A DNA stretch of 64,000 nt from Verticiella sediminum (GTDB lineage Bacteria; Pseudomonadota; Gammaproteobacteria; Burkholderiales; Burkholderiaceae_B): the NCBI RefSeq assembly GCF_007558815.1, contig NZ_VLTJ01000001.1:62001-126000 (forward strand), read 5' to 3'. The position numbers were made by a program, and so were the translations under genes. The notes beneath the pieces are model-generated. The model was given only the letters and a program-made list of their open reading frames with translations. It searched no databases and was not told the origin of the DNA. This document shows positions 34,963-43,656 of this stretch, piece after piece. The stretch's first letter is position 1, and every line of letters starts with the position of its first letter.

Positions 34963-36492
34963 CTACCAGAACTTGCGCGTCTTCCCCAGCGCCTCGACTT
35001 CGCGCACGGTCTCGGATTCCAGCGCCGACAGGCGCGCGGCGATCCAGCCCACCGCGAACCAGGCGGCCGGCTCGGCGTGGGCGCGCTGCAGGAAGTAGCC
35101 GCGCGCCACGGCGAGGTCGTTGACCTCGCCCAGCACGTCCTGCAGGGTCGAGAGGCGCTTCAGGTAAGGCTTCAGGCGGGCGGATTCGAAATAGGCGCGG
35201 GCAAAGCCCAGGCCATAGCGCAGGCGCTTGACGTCCTTGCGCAGCGCGTGCCGCGCGTGCTCGTCGAGTTCGCGGTAGCGGGCGCCGTCGCGCAGCACGG
35301 CACGATGCCATTTGCGCAGGCGCGCGACGGCCAGCGGCGCATAGGGCTCGGCGCCGTCGTTGCCCGCCACGGCCTGCGACACGGCACTGCGTGCGGGCAG
35401 GCTGGCCAGCCAGCGCAGCAATTCGATCAGCCAGGTCTGGAAGGCGTGCGAAGCGGCCATGCCGGCCGCATCGCCTTCGGCGCGCACCGGGCGTGCGAGC
35501 GGCGGCATGCCGGCCTGTTCCAGCGTCGGGAAGACAGTGTCGAGCAGCACATCGGTGTCGCGCGCGGCGCCGAATGCCTGGAAGAAGCGGCGCGCGTCCT
35601 CCTGCAGGGCGGGCTCGGGCAGCGTCGTCCAGCCGCGCAACAGCCGCCAGCCCGAGCGCAAGCGCCGCACTCCCACGCGCAACTGGTGCACGTGCTCGGC
35701 CATGTCGGCGCCCGCCGGGGCCATCGCGATCAAGGCCGCGTTGCGCACGATCTGGTCGAAGGCGGACTGGCTCAGCATCTGCAGCGCGAGCGCCGGTGTC
35801 GCATCGGCCGGCAGATCCAGCTTGGCTGCGCCGACCGGCGCGTCGAGCTGGGCCCGCTGGGCCGCGCGCACCCGTGCTTCGTCCTCCGGCAGGGCCTGCG
35901 CCAGGACCGTGCCGGCGCGCGCGAGCGCGTCGCCCCGCTCGGCCTTGCTGCGCGCGTCCAGCACCAGGCCGTGCTCCTTGACCCAATCGATGGCCACGCC
36001 GAACAACGCATCCACCCAGCCGGCGGTGCGCTCGAACTCGATCTCGTTGATCTGCGCCTCGAAGCCGGGCGCGCGCACCGCGCCCACATCGTAGGCAATC
36101 TCGATGTTGGCCCGGCGCACGCGGACCTGCCGCACCAGGCGCATGACATCCGTCTCGTAGCGCAGCGCGAGCTCGCCGTCGAGCGCCGCGAACAGGGGCT
36201 CGGCCGGCGTACCGGCATAGACCGAGAGGTCCAGCTCGGGGCCGGGACGACGGTGGTTCAGCTCGATGCGCGACACCGAATCGGCGCCCGCCATCTTGAA
36301 GGTCTGCACCCACTGGCGACCCTCCAGGCGCAGGCGGATCGCCGCCAGGTGGCGCGCCAGCCAGCGCGAGGGCGTATCGAAATACATCGCGCGCAGCCGG
36401 ACCCGGCGCGGCCCCGGCAGCTTGGTCAGGCGCGCCTTGACCGCCTCGCGTGCCGCGGGCGGTACATACAACTTGATTTCCTGTTCGACCAT
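34963..36492 (-). CDS. CYTH-CHAD domain inorganic-polyphosphate-related protein
   Basis: A 509-residue two-domain protein. The CYTH domain (about 1-200) starts with the ExExK signature EQEIK and has TFKMAG and the EIEFERTAG strand. The CHAD domain (about 215-500) has paired histidine helices (EHVHQLRVGVRRLRSGWRL, LRKDVKRLRYGLGF). CYTH enzymes hydrolyse triphosphates, and CHAD domains bind polyphosphate. The start at 36492 gives the canonical N-terminus; the longer reading to 36525 is less likely. Confidence 0.92.
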   Translation of the reverse strand: MVEQEIKLYVPPAAREAVKARLTKLPGPRRVRLRAMYFDTPSRWLARHLAAIRLRLEGRQWVQTFKMAGADSVSRIELNHRRPGPELDLSVYAGTPAEPLFAALDGELALRYETDVMRLVRQVRVRRANIEIAYDVGAVRAPGFEAQINEIEFERTAGWVDALFGVAIDWVKEHGLVLDARSKAERGDALARAGTVLAQALPEDEARVRAAQRAQLDAPVGAAKLDLPADATPALALQMLSQSAFDQIVRNAALIAMAPAGADMAEHVHQLRVGVRRLRSGWRLLRGWTTLPEPALQEDARRFFQAFGAARDTDVLLDTVFPTLEQAGMPPLARPVRAEGDAAGMAASHAFQTWLIELLRWLASLPARSAVSQAVAGNDGAEPYAPLAVARLRKWHRAVLRDGARYRELDEHARHALRKDVKRLRYGLGFARAYFESARLKPYLKRLSTLQDVLGEVNDLAVARGYFLQRAHAEPAAWFAVGWIAARLSALESETVREVEALGKTRKFW

Positions 36493-36647
36493 GAGAGTGC
36501 GCGACGTGGATGACGCGCCCATCATAGCCCGCGACCCGTGACCACGGTGCTACGCCCGCCCCTTGCCGGCCGCGTCGCAACGACACCGGGCGAGCGGGCC
36601 TGCCGCGCATCGATCGGGAGTCTGCGCGCGCGCCGATCCGTGCCCGC

Positions 36648-37502
36648 TCACAGCCGCTGGTAGGCTTCGCGCACGGCGTCCTCGCCGTAATGACGCTCCA
36701 GGCGCCGCACGGTGAAGTGGCCTCGCCCCATGTCCTGGAAGTGGTCGATGAAGAGCGCATTGATGGCCGCCCCGCCCAGCGCGCCGATCACCGGCACAGC
36801 CTGCGCCACCGCCTTCTCCGACACCGTCACCGAAAAGCGCGTGGCGATCTCGGCCACCAGTTTGACCACCACGGGCGCGCCGCTGCTGGTCAAGCCCTTT
36901 TGCGACAGATGCAGCGCCGCCGCATGCAAGGCCTGGGCGAGCGCCGCGCGAGCGGCGAAATAGCCGGCATCCGAAGCATCGTCCTTGCGGCTGGGCCCGC
37001 CCAGGGCCAACACCTGCAGGCACTCCAGCCGGGCCTGCGGCAGCGCCAGGTTCTCGCCGTTGCTGCGGGCGATGTCGGCGATCGAGCGCAGCATGATGGT
37101 CGTCGAGATGGGCAGCTCCACCGTGAGGGCGGCCATGCCGAAGGCGCCGCCCACCGCGCCCGAGGTGCCGACCGCGATCTTGTGCCACCAGTCGGCCGAC
37201 TTGGGCGCGCGCACCGGCACGGCCTCGCCCTGCACCGGGTTCTTCATGGTGAGCAGCGCCACGTTGAGCGCCTTGTCGAGCGAACGCCGGGTGATCTCGG
37301 TGATCGCGCCGGACATGCGGCCCGGCAGGGCCGACAGGCCGCGCTCGATGGGCGCGCCGACCACGCCGGCCAACCGTGCTGCAAGGCCGGGATGTTCGAG
37401 CAGTCGCTTGGCCTGGGCCAGAGAATCGAGATCGGAGGCGGACAGGGACATGGGGGCGGAAGCGGCGTCTTCGAGGTGGATACTGCTCTCAGGTGAGGGC
37501 AT
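36648..37502 (-). CDS. EcsC-family protein
   Basis: A 284-residue protein matching the EcsC family: WWHKIAVGTSGAVGGAFGMAALTVELPISTTIMLRSIADIA in its middle, and AVAQAVPVIGALGGAAINALFIDHFQDMGRGHFTVRRLER at the end. It has hydrophobic segments that may associate with the membrane. Function is unknown. The start at 37502 is uncertain; an ATG at 37451 is an alternative, and neither has a strong ribosome site. It is followed upstream by the TetR gene on the same strand. Confidence 0.8.
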   Translation of the reverse strand: MPSPESSIHLEDAASAPMSLSASDLDSLAQAKRLLEHPGLAARLAGVVGAPIERGLSALPGRMSGAITEITRRSLDKALNVALLTMKNPVQGEAVPVRAPKSADWWHKIAVGTSGAVGGAFGMAALTVELPISTTIMLRSIADIARSNGENLALPQARLECLQVLALGGPSRKDDASDAGYFAARAALAQALHAAALHLSQKGLTSSGAPVVVKLVAEIATRFSVTVSEKAVAQAVPVIGALGGAAINALFIDHFQDMGRGHFTVRRLERHYGEDAVREAYQRL

Positions 37503-37563
37503 CGGCCACGGTCGCAAGAGCCGCGCCACCGGCGCCCGGTCCGGCAGGGGCCGGCGCCGGGGC

Positions 37564-38253
37564 TCAGGCCGCGCTCCGGCCGCCTGCAGGCCCGCCTTCG
37601 ATGAACCCATGCAACATCCTGACCGCCGCATCGACGTCGGCGGCGGGAACGCCGAGCAGGTGCTGCGACACCAGGCCCCGCAGGGCGGCCAGGACCAGCA
37701 GCGCCTCGATGCTCGCGGGCGCTTCGGCCGCGCCGGTGCCGCAGGCACCGGCCTCGATCCTGTCCTGCAGCAGTGCGAGCATGCGTTCGTTCTGCAGGCG
37801 CACCTCCGGCAGCAGCCCGGGCAGCGAGGTGACGGCCTCGGCCGCGATCAGGTTGACGGCGCGCGCGCCGGCAGGATCGGCGCAGCCGCCGTGCACATAG
37901 GCCAGCATGGTGGAAAACAGCGCGTCGTCGCGGACCGGAGCGCGCAGCGCCTGGCGCCGCCAGGCGCCGGAGCGTCGGCGAAACGCCCCCACCGAGCGGC
38001 CGTAGGCCTGGCGCAGCAGTTCGTTCTTGGACTTGAAGTAATAGTTGGGCAGCGTATGGCTGTAGCCCGCCGCCCGCCCGACGTCGACCAGCGTCAACCC
38101 CGCCGCGCCCTTGACCGCGATCAGCGCGATCGCGGCCTCGATCATGCGGTCCACGGCCTGCTGGCGCAGTTGCTGGTTGGTGGCGGCGGCCTTCGGCCTG
38201 GGCTCGCCGCGGCGGGGTGCGCCGCTGGCCGCGTCCACGGCGGCGCCACTCAT
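37564..38253 (-). CDS. TetR-family regulator 1
   Basis: A 229-residue TetR protein. The N-terminal helix-turn-helix region reads AIALIAVKGAAGLTLVDVGR followed by AAGYSHTLPNYYFKSKNELL. The ligand domain includes a ML/AL-rich C-terminus. The start overlaps the stop of the CoA-transferase gene by 4 bp (ATGA), so it is co-transcribed with the two CaiB-type genes. Likely operators are the three TTWCT...ARYAA sites 2.4 kb away at the divergent promoter. The ligand is probably an acyl-CoA or acid, by analogy with similar regulators. Confidence 0.88.
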   Translation of the reverse strand: MSGAAVDAASGAPRRGEPRPKAAATNQQLRQQAVDRMIEAAIALIAVKGAAGLTLVDVGRAAGYSHTLPNYYFKSKNELLRQAYGRSVGAFRRRSGAWRRQALRAPVRDDALFSTMLAYVHGGCADPAGARAVNLIAAEAVTSLPGLLPEVRLQNERMLALLQDRIEAGACGTGAAEAPASIEALLVLAALRGLVSQHLLGVPAADVDAAVRMLHGFIEGGPAGGRSAA

Positions 38254-39461
38254 TGCAACACCCCATCCGCGCGCAGCTCGGCGATGCGCGCCTCGGACAG
38301 GCCGCAGCGCTCGCGCAGCACGGTGTCGGTGCCGTCGCCGATGCACGGCCCAGGGCGAGCCGGCTCGGTGGCGGCGGGCGCGATCCGGAACTGGGCGCCG
38401 CGTATCCGGCAGGGCCCGATCACGGGCGCCTCGACCTGCTGGAAATACCCGTCCGCCGCCAGGTCGGCATCGGCGTCGAGATCGTTGGCATGGCTGACCG
38501 CATGCGCCGGGACGCCGGCGGCTTGCAAGGTGGCTTCGGCCTCGATGTCGGTGCGCAGACGCGTCCAGGCCGAGATCGCTTCGTCCAGCGCGGCGCGGCG
38601 CCGCAGCCGTGCCGTCACCGTCGCGAACGCAGGCCCGTCTACCGGCGCGCCCAGGCATCGCGCCAGCGCGCGCCAGTGCGCCGGATCGGCCGCGTCGATC
38701 GCCACCCAGCGGTCCTCGCCGGCACACGGGTAGACGCCGCAGGGCGCACGCAGCGGATCGGGCACGCCGCCGCGGCGCGCCGCCACGTGCCCGTTGGCCG
38801 CGTAGTCGAACCAGGCCGGCAGGACGAACTGCAGGCCGGCCTCGGCCTGCGCGACGTCGATGTGGCAGCCCAGGCCGGTGTGCCGCCGGCGGTGCAAGGC
38901 GGCGAGGATGGCGGCCACCACGAAGCGCGGGGCGACCGAGTCGGTCCAGGCGCCGTAGGGGCCCGTCGGCGGGCGATCGGGCCAGCCCATCAGATTGCTC
39001 ATGCCCGCATACGCGGCGCCCAGCGTGCCCACGCCGCTGGTGTTCGCCGCCGGCCCGGTCTGCCCCATGATGCAGGTGGAAGCCATCACCAGCCGCGGGT
39101 TGGTCTCGCGCAGCCTCGGGTAGTCCAGCCCCATGCGCGCCATCACGCCCGGCGTGAAGCTCTCGATCAGCACGTCGCTGTCGCCCGCCAGCGTGCGCAC
39201 GATCTCGCGCGCGGCCTGCCGGGAGAGATCCAGCGCCAGGCTGCGTTTGCCGGCGTTGATGAAATGATAGGACAAGGTCCGTTCGGGCCCGGCGACGCCG
39301 TCCTTGAACGGCCCGAGCGTACGCAAGGGGTCGATGCGCTGCCTGCTCTCCACCTTGACGACGTCGGCGCCCAGATCGGCGAGGTAGCGTCCGGACATGG
39401 GCCCGACCATCACCCACCCCATGTCCAGTACCTTGATCCCCTTGAGCGGTGCCTCGTGCAT
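38250..39461 (-). CDS. CaiB/BaiF-type CoA-transferase A, catalytic Asp present
   Basis: A 403-residue family III CoA-transferase. The start GIKVLDMGWVMVGPMSGRYLADLGADVVKVE and the middle NAGKRSLALDL are typical. The catalytic Asp aligns at Asp174 in AWTDSVAPRF, ten residues before the AILAAL segment. It probably moves CoA from a donor thioester to an organic acid. It lies 15 bp after the start-side paralogue and overlaps the TetR gene. Confidence 0.9.
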   Translation of the reverse strand: MHEAPLKGIKVLDMGWVMVGPMSGRYLADLGADVVKVESRQRIDPLRTLGPFKDGVAGPERTLSYHFINAGKRSLALDLSRQAAREIVRTLAGDSDVLIESFTPGVMARMGLDYPRLRETNPRLVMASTCIMGQTGPAANTSGVGTLGAAYAGMSNLMGWPDRPPTGPYGAWTDSVAPRFVVAAILAALHRRRHTGLGCHIDVAQAEAGLQFVLPAWFDYAANGHVAARRGGVPDPLRAPCGVYPCAGEDRWVAIDAADPAHWRALARCLGAPVDGPAFATVTARLRRRAALDEAISAWTRLRTDIEAEATLQAAGVPAHAVSHANDLDADADLAADGYFQQVEAPVIGPCRIRGAQFRIAPAATEPARPGPCIGDGTDTVLRERCGLSEARIAELRADGVLQ

Positions 39462-39476
39462 GCGGCCTCCCGGCGT

Positions 39477-40673
39477 TCAGATGATGCGGTGGTGGAACAG
39501 CGCCTGGATCTCCAGGCCCGAGTAGCCCAGGCCCGCCAGCACCTCGGCCGTATGCTCCGACAGCCGGGGCGCGGGGCGGCGCTGCTCGATGCGGTAGTCC
39601 GAGAACTGGGCGAAGCGCGCCGGCGCGGCGACTTCCCGCCCGTCGACGAGCGGCAGCGCGGCCCACAGTCCGCGCTCGCGGTACTGCGCGAAGGCGCCGA
39701 TGTCGGCCATGTCCATCAGCGGCGCCGCAAAGAACCGCTCGCGCTGGGCCGCCTCGCCGACCTGCGCCTTCGTGAGGGTCGCCAGCGCCCTGTGCAGCCC
39801 GTCGATGAGGCCGCGCAACGGCGCCAGCGTCTGCCGGCCCACGCGCACGTCGGCCGGGTAGTTCGCCCAATCCACCTGTGCATGCGCGTGCGGCATGTCG
39901 CCGCGCCGGATCAGCCAGGCGGCCATGCGCTCGGTCATGCCGGCGAACGCTGCGAACGCGATCGTGAGCATCACGAAGCCGTCCTTGCAGGCGTACACCG
40001 AGGGCACCTGGATGCCCGGCACCGCCTGCCTGCCCTGGCCGCGCCGCGGCGGACTGTCGTTGGCCGTGGCGAAATACGGCAGCCCGAGCGCGCTCATCAT
40101 GGCCGCCGCCCGGGTGCTGACCTCCACGCGCTGGCCCGCACCGTCGCGCTCCCGGGCGGCCAACGCACCCAGGATGCCGACCGCGGCGTCCGCGCCGGCT
40201 TCCATCATGGGCTGCGGCACGGGCGCGAGCAGGGGCGGGCGGTCGCCGTCGCCCGTGTGAGCCGGCACACCCGTGGCCGCCCACAGCACCGGGTCGGTGC
40301 AGGCGTAGCCCCGCTTCGGGCCGGCGGCGGAGAAACCGCGCAACACGCAGTGCAGCAGCCGGTCGTGCGCGGTACAGCGCGCCGGCGCCGGCTCGATCAG
40401 CACGTCGGCCCGTTCGATCAGGGCCGCCGCGATGTCCAGGCCGTCGCCGCTGTCCAGGTCCAGGGTGATGCCGCGCTTGTTGCGGTTCATGCCCGCCCAG
40501 GTCAGGCTGTGCTCTAGGCCGGGCCGGTCATCCAGAAACGGGCCCAGCCGCCGGCCCGGCGCACCGCCGGGCGGCTCGATCACGAGCACGTCGGCTCCGA
40601 GGTCCGCCAGTACCTGTCCGGCCAGCATCGAATGCGGGCAGGAGACTTCGATCACCGAAAGACCTGCAAGCAT
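39477..40673 (-). CDS. CaiB/BaiF-type CoA-transferase B, catalytic Asp not apparent
   Basis: A 398-residue paralogue: MLAGLSVIEVSCPHSMLAGQVLADLGADVLVIEPP and MNRNKRGITLDLDS. At the position of the catalytic Asp it has Met156 (PQPMMEAGADAAVGILGAL), so by itself it may be inactive. Family III transferases can be heteromeric with only one active subunit (as in succinyl-CoA:benzylsuccinate CoA-transferase), so A and B may form such a pair. First gene of the minus-strand operon, with operator-like sites upstream. Confidence 0.85.
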   Translation of the reverse strand: MLAGLSVIEVSCPHSMLAGQVLADLGADVLVIEPPGGAPGRRLGPFLDDRPGLEHSLTWAGMNRNKRGITLDLDSGDGLDIAAALIERADVLIEPAPARCTAHDRLLHCVLRGFSAAGPKRGYACTDPVLWAATGVPAHTGDGDRPPLLAPVPQPMMEAGADAAVGILGALAARERDGAGQRVEVSTRAAAMMSALGLPYFATANDSPPRRGQGRQAVPGIQVPSVYACKDGFVMLTIAFAAFAGMTERMAAWLIRRGDMPHAHAQVDWANYPADVRVGRQTLAPLRGLIDGLHRALATLTKAQVGEAAQRERFFAAPLMDMADIGAFAQYRERGLWAALPLVDGREVAAPARFAQFSDYRIEQRRPAPRLSEHTAEVLAGLGYSGLEIQALFHHRII

Positions 40674-40689
40674 GGGGGAGCCTCTTAAA

Positions 40690-40707
40690 CTTACTGATTA
40701 ACAAAAT
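40690..40707. promoter_or_regulatory. TetR-type operator site 1
   Basis: CTTACTGATTAACAAAAT, just upstream of the CoA-transferase B start. It matches a consensus TTWCTGAYNARYAAA shared with two further sites in this intergenic region. Half-sites TTACT and A(A/G)CAA are 4 bp apart. Confidence 0.5.
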
Positions 40708-40752
40708 AATAAATTAAAGAGGCCAGGGTCATGCATCCGAACATACCCTGAG

Positions 40753-40775
40753 CACGAGGGTTCTATCCCCTCGTG
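40753..40775. promoter_or_regulatory. Perfect 8-bp hairpin in divergent intergenic region
   Basis: CACGAGGG (40753-40760) and CCCTCGTG (40768-40775) form a perfect stem with a 7-base loop. It lies mid-way between the divergent promoters, in an otherwise AT-rich region. It could be an operator, a leader hairpin or a bidirectional terminator for 5' read-through. Confidence 0.5.
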
Positions 40776-40812
40776 ACACCCTCGGGGATTAGGGTTCCTG
40801 CTTATATATTAT

Positions 40813-40830
40813 TTTTCTGACAAGTAAAAT
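40813..40830. promoter_or_regulatory. TetR-type operator site 2
   Basis: TTTTCTGACAAGTAAAAT, with half-sites TTTCT and AGTAA 4 bp apart, near a TATATATTAT that could hold a -10 box. Confidence 0.5.
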
Positions 40831-40880
40831 AATCGCCCACATCCCTGCCACATCCCGTCCGACTCGAATTCAAATATTGG

Positions 40881-40899
40881 TTTACTGACCAGCAAATAT
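40881..40899. promoter_or_regulatory. TetR-type operator site 3
   Basis: TTTACTGACCAGCAAATAT, an imperfect palindrome (TTTACTG/CAGCAAA) 30 bp before the binding-protein start. Same half-sites and 4-bp spacer as sites 1 and 2. Confidence 0.55.
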
Positions 40900-40928
40900 A
40901 AATGCCCGAGCAGGGCGAGGAGATGCGC

Positions 40929-42476
40929 ATGCAACGTCCCATGAGGCCGCAGCACCGGCGGCCGTTTCAGGTGCTGTCCGGAGCGCTGATCACGGCCCTG
41001 CTGTGCGGCCCGCTGCTCGCCGCCGAACCCAAGCGCGGCGGCACGCTGGACGTCGGCCTGGCCCAGGACCCGCTCGTCATCGATCCGATCCGCACCGGCA
41101 GCTTCACCGAGCGGCAGTTCGCCACGCCGGTGTACGAATCGCTGTTTCGCATCGACGAGCAGGGCGCAACGGTACCCTTCCTCGCGCAAAGCCATACCTC
41201 CAGCGACGACCTCGCCACCTGGCGCATCGAGTTGCGCGAGGGCATCCGGTTCCACGACGGCACCGCGCTGGATGCCGAGGCCGTCGTGGCCAACCTGGAG
41301 CGCACGCGCGATCCGGCCAACCGCTGCCGCTGCCTGAACCAGGCGCAGGAGATCGCGTCGGTCAAAGCGGTGGACCCGCACACGGTGGAGATCGTGCTCA
41401 AGGACGGCAACGCCGCGCTGCCCACCATGCTGGCCGACGCCATCGGCGTGATGGTCTCGCCCACGGCCTTCAAGGCCTCGCCCGAAACCATCGGCACCCA
41501 TCCGGTCGGCACCGGCCCCTTCAAGTTCGTCGAATGGGTGCGCGGCAGCCGTTTCGTGGCCGAGCGCAATCCCGACTACTGGCAGCAGGGCAAGCCCTAC
41601 CTCGATCGCATCGTGCTGCGCGGCATCCAGAACGTCGTCACCAACGAAGCCACGTTCCAGTCGGGGCAGACGGACATGATCTTCCAGCCGTCGCACCGCT
41701 TCTCGGCGCTGATGAAGAAGAACCCCAAGGCCGTGGTACTGCAGCCGGCCGGCATGGGCACCGACGGCATCTACATGAATACCAAGGCGCCGCCTTTCGA
41801 CGATGTGCGCGTGCGCCGGGCCGTGGCCTACGCCATGGATCGCGAACTGCTGCGCAAGACCCTGAGCTTCGACATTCCCACCCTGGCTTACAGCCCGTTC
41901 GGCGCGGGCCTGCCGGTGGCGCAGCCCACGGAGGTCTATCCGGAGTTCGACCTCGCCAAGGCCAAAGCCCTGGTCGCCGAGTACGGCAAACCGGTCCGCT
42001 TCGAGTTCCAGGTGAACAACACACCCAACAATCTGCAGTTCGCGCAATCGCTGCAGAACATGTGGAAGGCCGCCGGCATCGAGGCTCGGATCCAGCCGCT
42101 GGACCAGAACCGGCTGGTGCAGAACATGACGTCCAAGACCTTCGTCGCCTCGTACTTCCGCTGGACCGGACGCGCCGATCCTCATCTGAATGCCTATACG
42201 TTCCTGCACTCGAAGTACGCGGACGAAGTCCCCAACTCGAACTACGTCGGCTACGGGAACCCCAAGGTCGACGAACTGCTGGATCGCGGCCGCCAGGAAG
42301 CCGACCCGGCCAAGCGGCGCGAGATCTACGCCGAGATGGCGCGCGTGCTGGCGCAGGACGTGCCCATCGCCTATCTCTTCAACGTTTCCGACGCCATCGT
42401 GACCTCGCCGACGGTGCACGGCATCGATGTGGTGCCCGACGGGCTGGTGTATTTCGACAGTGTCTGGAAGGAGTGA
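40929..42476 (+). CDS. Peptide/nickel-type ABC substrate-binding protein (SBP family 5)
   Basis: A 515-residue periplasmic binding protein. A signal peptide is present (FQVLSGALITALLCGPLLAAEP). Family 5 features include KRGGTLDVGLAQDP, the LREGIRFHDGTALDAEAVVANLER segment, PVGTGPFKFVEW, and later FDDVRVRRAVAYAMDRELL. The ATG at 40929 sits 6 bp after GAGGAG, better spaced than the in-frame ATG at 40923. Ligands in this family range from peptides to opines and glycosides. The divergent CoA-transferases suggest an organic-acid-like ligand. Confidence 0.9.
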   Translation: MQRPMRPQHRRPFQVLSGALITALLCGPLLAAEPKRGGTLDVGLAQDPLVIDPIRTGSFTERQFATPVYESLFRIDEQGATVPFLAQSHTSSDDLATWRIELREGIRFHDGTALDAEAVVANLERTRDPANRCRCLNQAQEIASVKAVDPHTVEIVLKDGNAALPTMLADAIGVMVSPTAFKASPETIGTHPVGTGPFKFVEWVRGSRFVAERNPDYWQQGKPYLDRIVLRGIQNVVTNEATFQSGQTDMIFQPSHRFSALMKKNPKAVVLQPAGMGTDGIYMNTKAPPFDDVRVRRAVAYAMDRELLRKTLSFDIPTLAYSPFGAGLPVAQPTEVYPEFDLAKAKALVAEYGKPVRFEFQVNNTPNNLQFAQSLQNMWKAAGIEARIQPLDQNRLVQNMTSKTFVASYFRWTGRADPHLNAYTFLHSKYADEVPNSNYVGYGNPKVDELLDRGRQEADPAKRREIYAEMARVLAQDVPIAYLFNVSDAIVTSPTVHGIDVVPDGLVYFDSVWKE

Positions 42477-42532
42477 GCGAGGATGAAACGGCCCCCACGC
42501 TCACTGCGTTCGCCGCCGGACAGAGGCTGAAA

Positions 42533-43489
42533 ATGCCCGGCCGCCGCTTCCTACGGATGGTGCTGGGCGTTGCGGGTACGCTGTTCGCGGTTTCCGTGAT
42601 CAGCTTCCTGCTGGTCGCCCTGCTGCCGGGCGATCTGGCCACGATGATCCTGGCCGACGCCGCCACGCCCGAGCGGGTGGCGGCGCTGCGCACGGAGCTT
42701 GGCCTGGACAAGCCCCTGCCCGAACGCTACCTGCACTGGCTCGGCAATGTGCTGCGGGGCGACTTCGGCCACTCGGTGCATTCCGGCGAATCCACCTTCG
42801 ACGTGATCCTGTCGCGCCTGCCCGTCACGCTGGAGCTGCTCGTCCTGACCCAGATCGTCGCGCTCGCGATCGCCGTTCCGCTCGGCATCTGGAGCGCCTA
42901 CCGGCGCGGCAGCGCGTTCGATGCCGTCACCCTCAGCGGCTCGCTGGCGCTGCTGTCGCTGCCGTCCTTCGTGATCGGCCTGGTGCTGATCTATGTCTTC
43001 GCCATGTACCTGCAGTGGCTGCCGGCGACGGGCTATGTGCCGCTGCGCGACGGTGTCTGGGCCAACCTGCGCGGCTTCATCCTGCCGGTGCTCTCGCTGG
43101 CCCTCATCGAGGTGCCGGTCTACCTGCGCCTGTTGCGCAGCGAGATGATCGGCACCCTGCAGCAGAACTTCATCGCGCTGGCGCGCGGCATGGGCCTGCC
43201 GACCTGGCGCATCCTGCTCGAGAACGCGCTGCGGCCCTCGTCGCTCAACCTGATCACGGTGGTCGGCATCAACATGGGGCGGCTCATGGGCGGCGCCATC
43301 ATCATCGAGAGCATGTTCGCCCTGCCCGGACTGGGCCAGTTGCTGGTCGAATCGATCTACCAGCAGGAGTTCCTGATGATGCAGGGCATCGTGCTGTTCG
43401 TCGCCATCATGTTCATCGCCATCAACCTGCTGACCGATCTGGTCTACGTGATCGTCGATCCGCGCCTGATGCGCGGCCGGGAAGCCTAG
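42533..43489 (+). CDS. ABC permease, DppB type
   Basis: A 318-residue inner-membrane permease. Six helices are visible, with the N-terminal SVISFLLVALLPGDLA, the LGLDKPLPERYLHWLGNVLRGDFGHS periplasmic motif, and the ATPase-contact ALARGMGLPTWRILLENAL. The start ATG at 42533 has no strong ribosome site; the 56 bp before it contain a repeat-like segment beginning GATGAAAC. It pairs with the DppC-type permease. Confidence 0.93.
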   Translation: MPGRRFLRMVLGVAGTLFAVSVISFLLVALLPGDLATMILADAATPERVAALRTELGLDKPLPERYLHWLGNVLRGDFGHSVHSGESTFDVILSRLPVTLELLVLTQIVALAIAVPLGIWSAYRRGSAFDAVTLSGSLALLSLPSFVIGLVLIYVFAMYLQWLPATGYVPLRDGVWANLRGFILPVLSLALIEVPVYLRLLRSEMIGTLQQNFIALARGMGLPTWRILLENALRPSSLNLITVVGINMGRLMGGAIIIESMFALPGLGQLLVESIYQQEFLMMQGIVLFVAIMFIAINLLTDLVYVIVDPRLMRGREA

Positions 43490-43656
43490 GATGAAACCCA
43501 CCCCCTACGCGCTGACGCGCGCGCCCTCCAGGAAACGCCGGGGCGCTCCAGCGGGCGGCCCTGGCGGGCCGGCAAAGCCGGCTCGGCGGTGCCCTGGATC
43601 GCACCGTCGCCGTTTCAGGCGTCGTGCAAGACGCGCCGCGTCATGGAGGCACTGAC
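43490..43656. other. Gap between the two permease genes with repeat-like GATGAAAC segment
   Basis: 167 bp inside the operon, unusual because its other junctions are short or overlapping. It starts GATGAAACCCACCCCCTACG, recalling GATGAAACGGCCCCCACGC at 42482 after the binding-protein gene. GC-rich inverted repeats (GCCGGCAAAGCCGGC) follow. It may be an inserted intergenic repeat. A 53-codon reading frame from 43491 looks spurious. Confidence 0.45.

Noticed and set aside
43491-43652. 53-codon open frame between the two permease genes
   Set aside because: Arg/Pro-rich, no conserved sequence, and begins within a repeat-like GATGAAAC segment.
43624-43656. Upstream GTG start for the DppC-type permease
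   Set aside because: The GTG at 43657 has a better ribosome site and the extra residues do not resemble the family.
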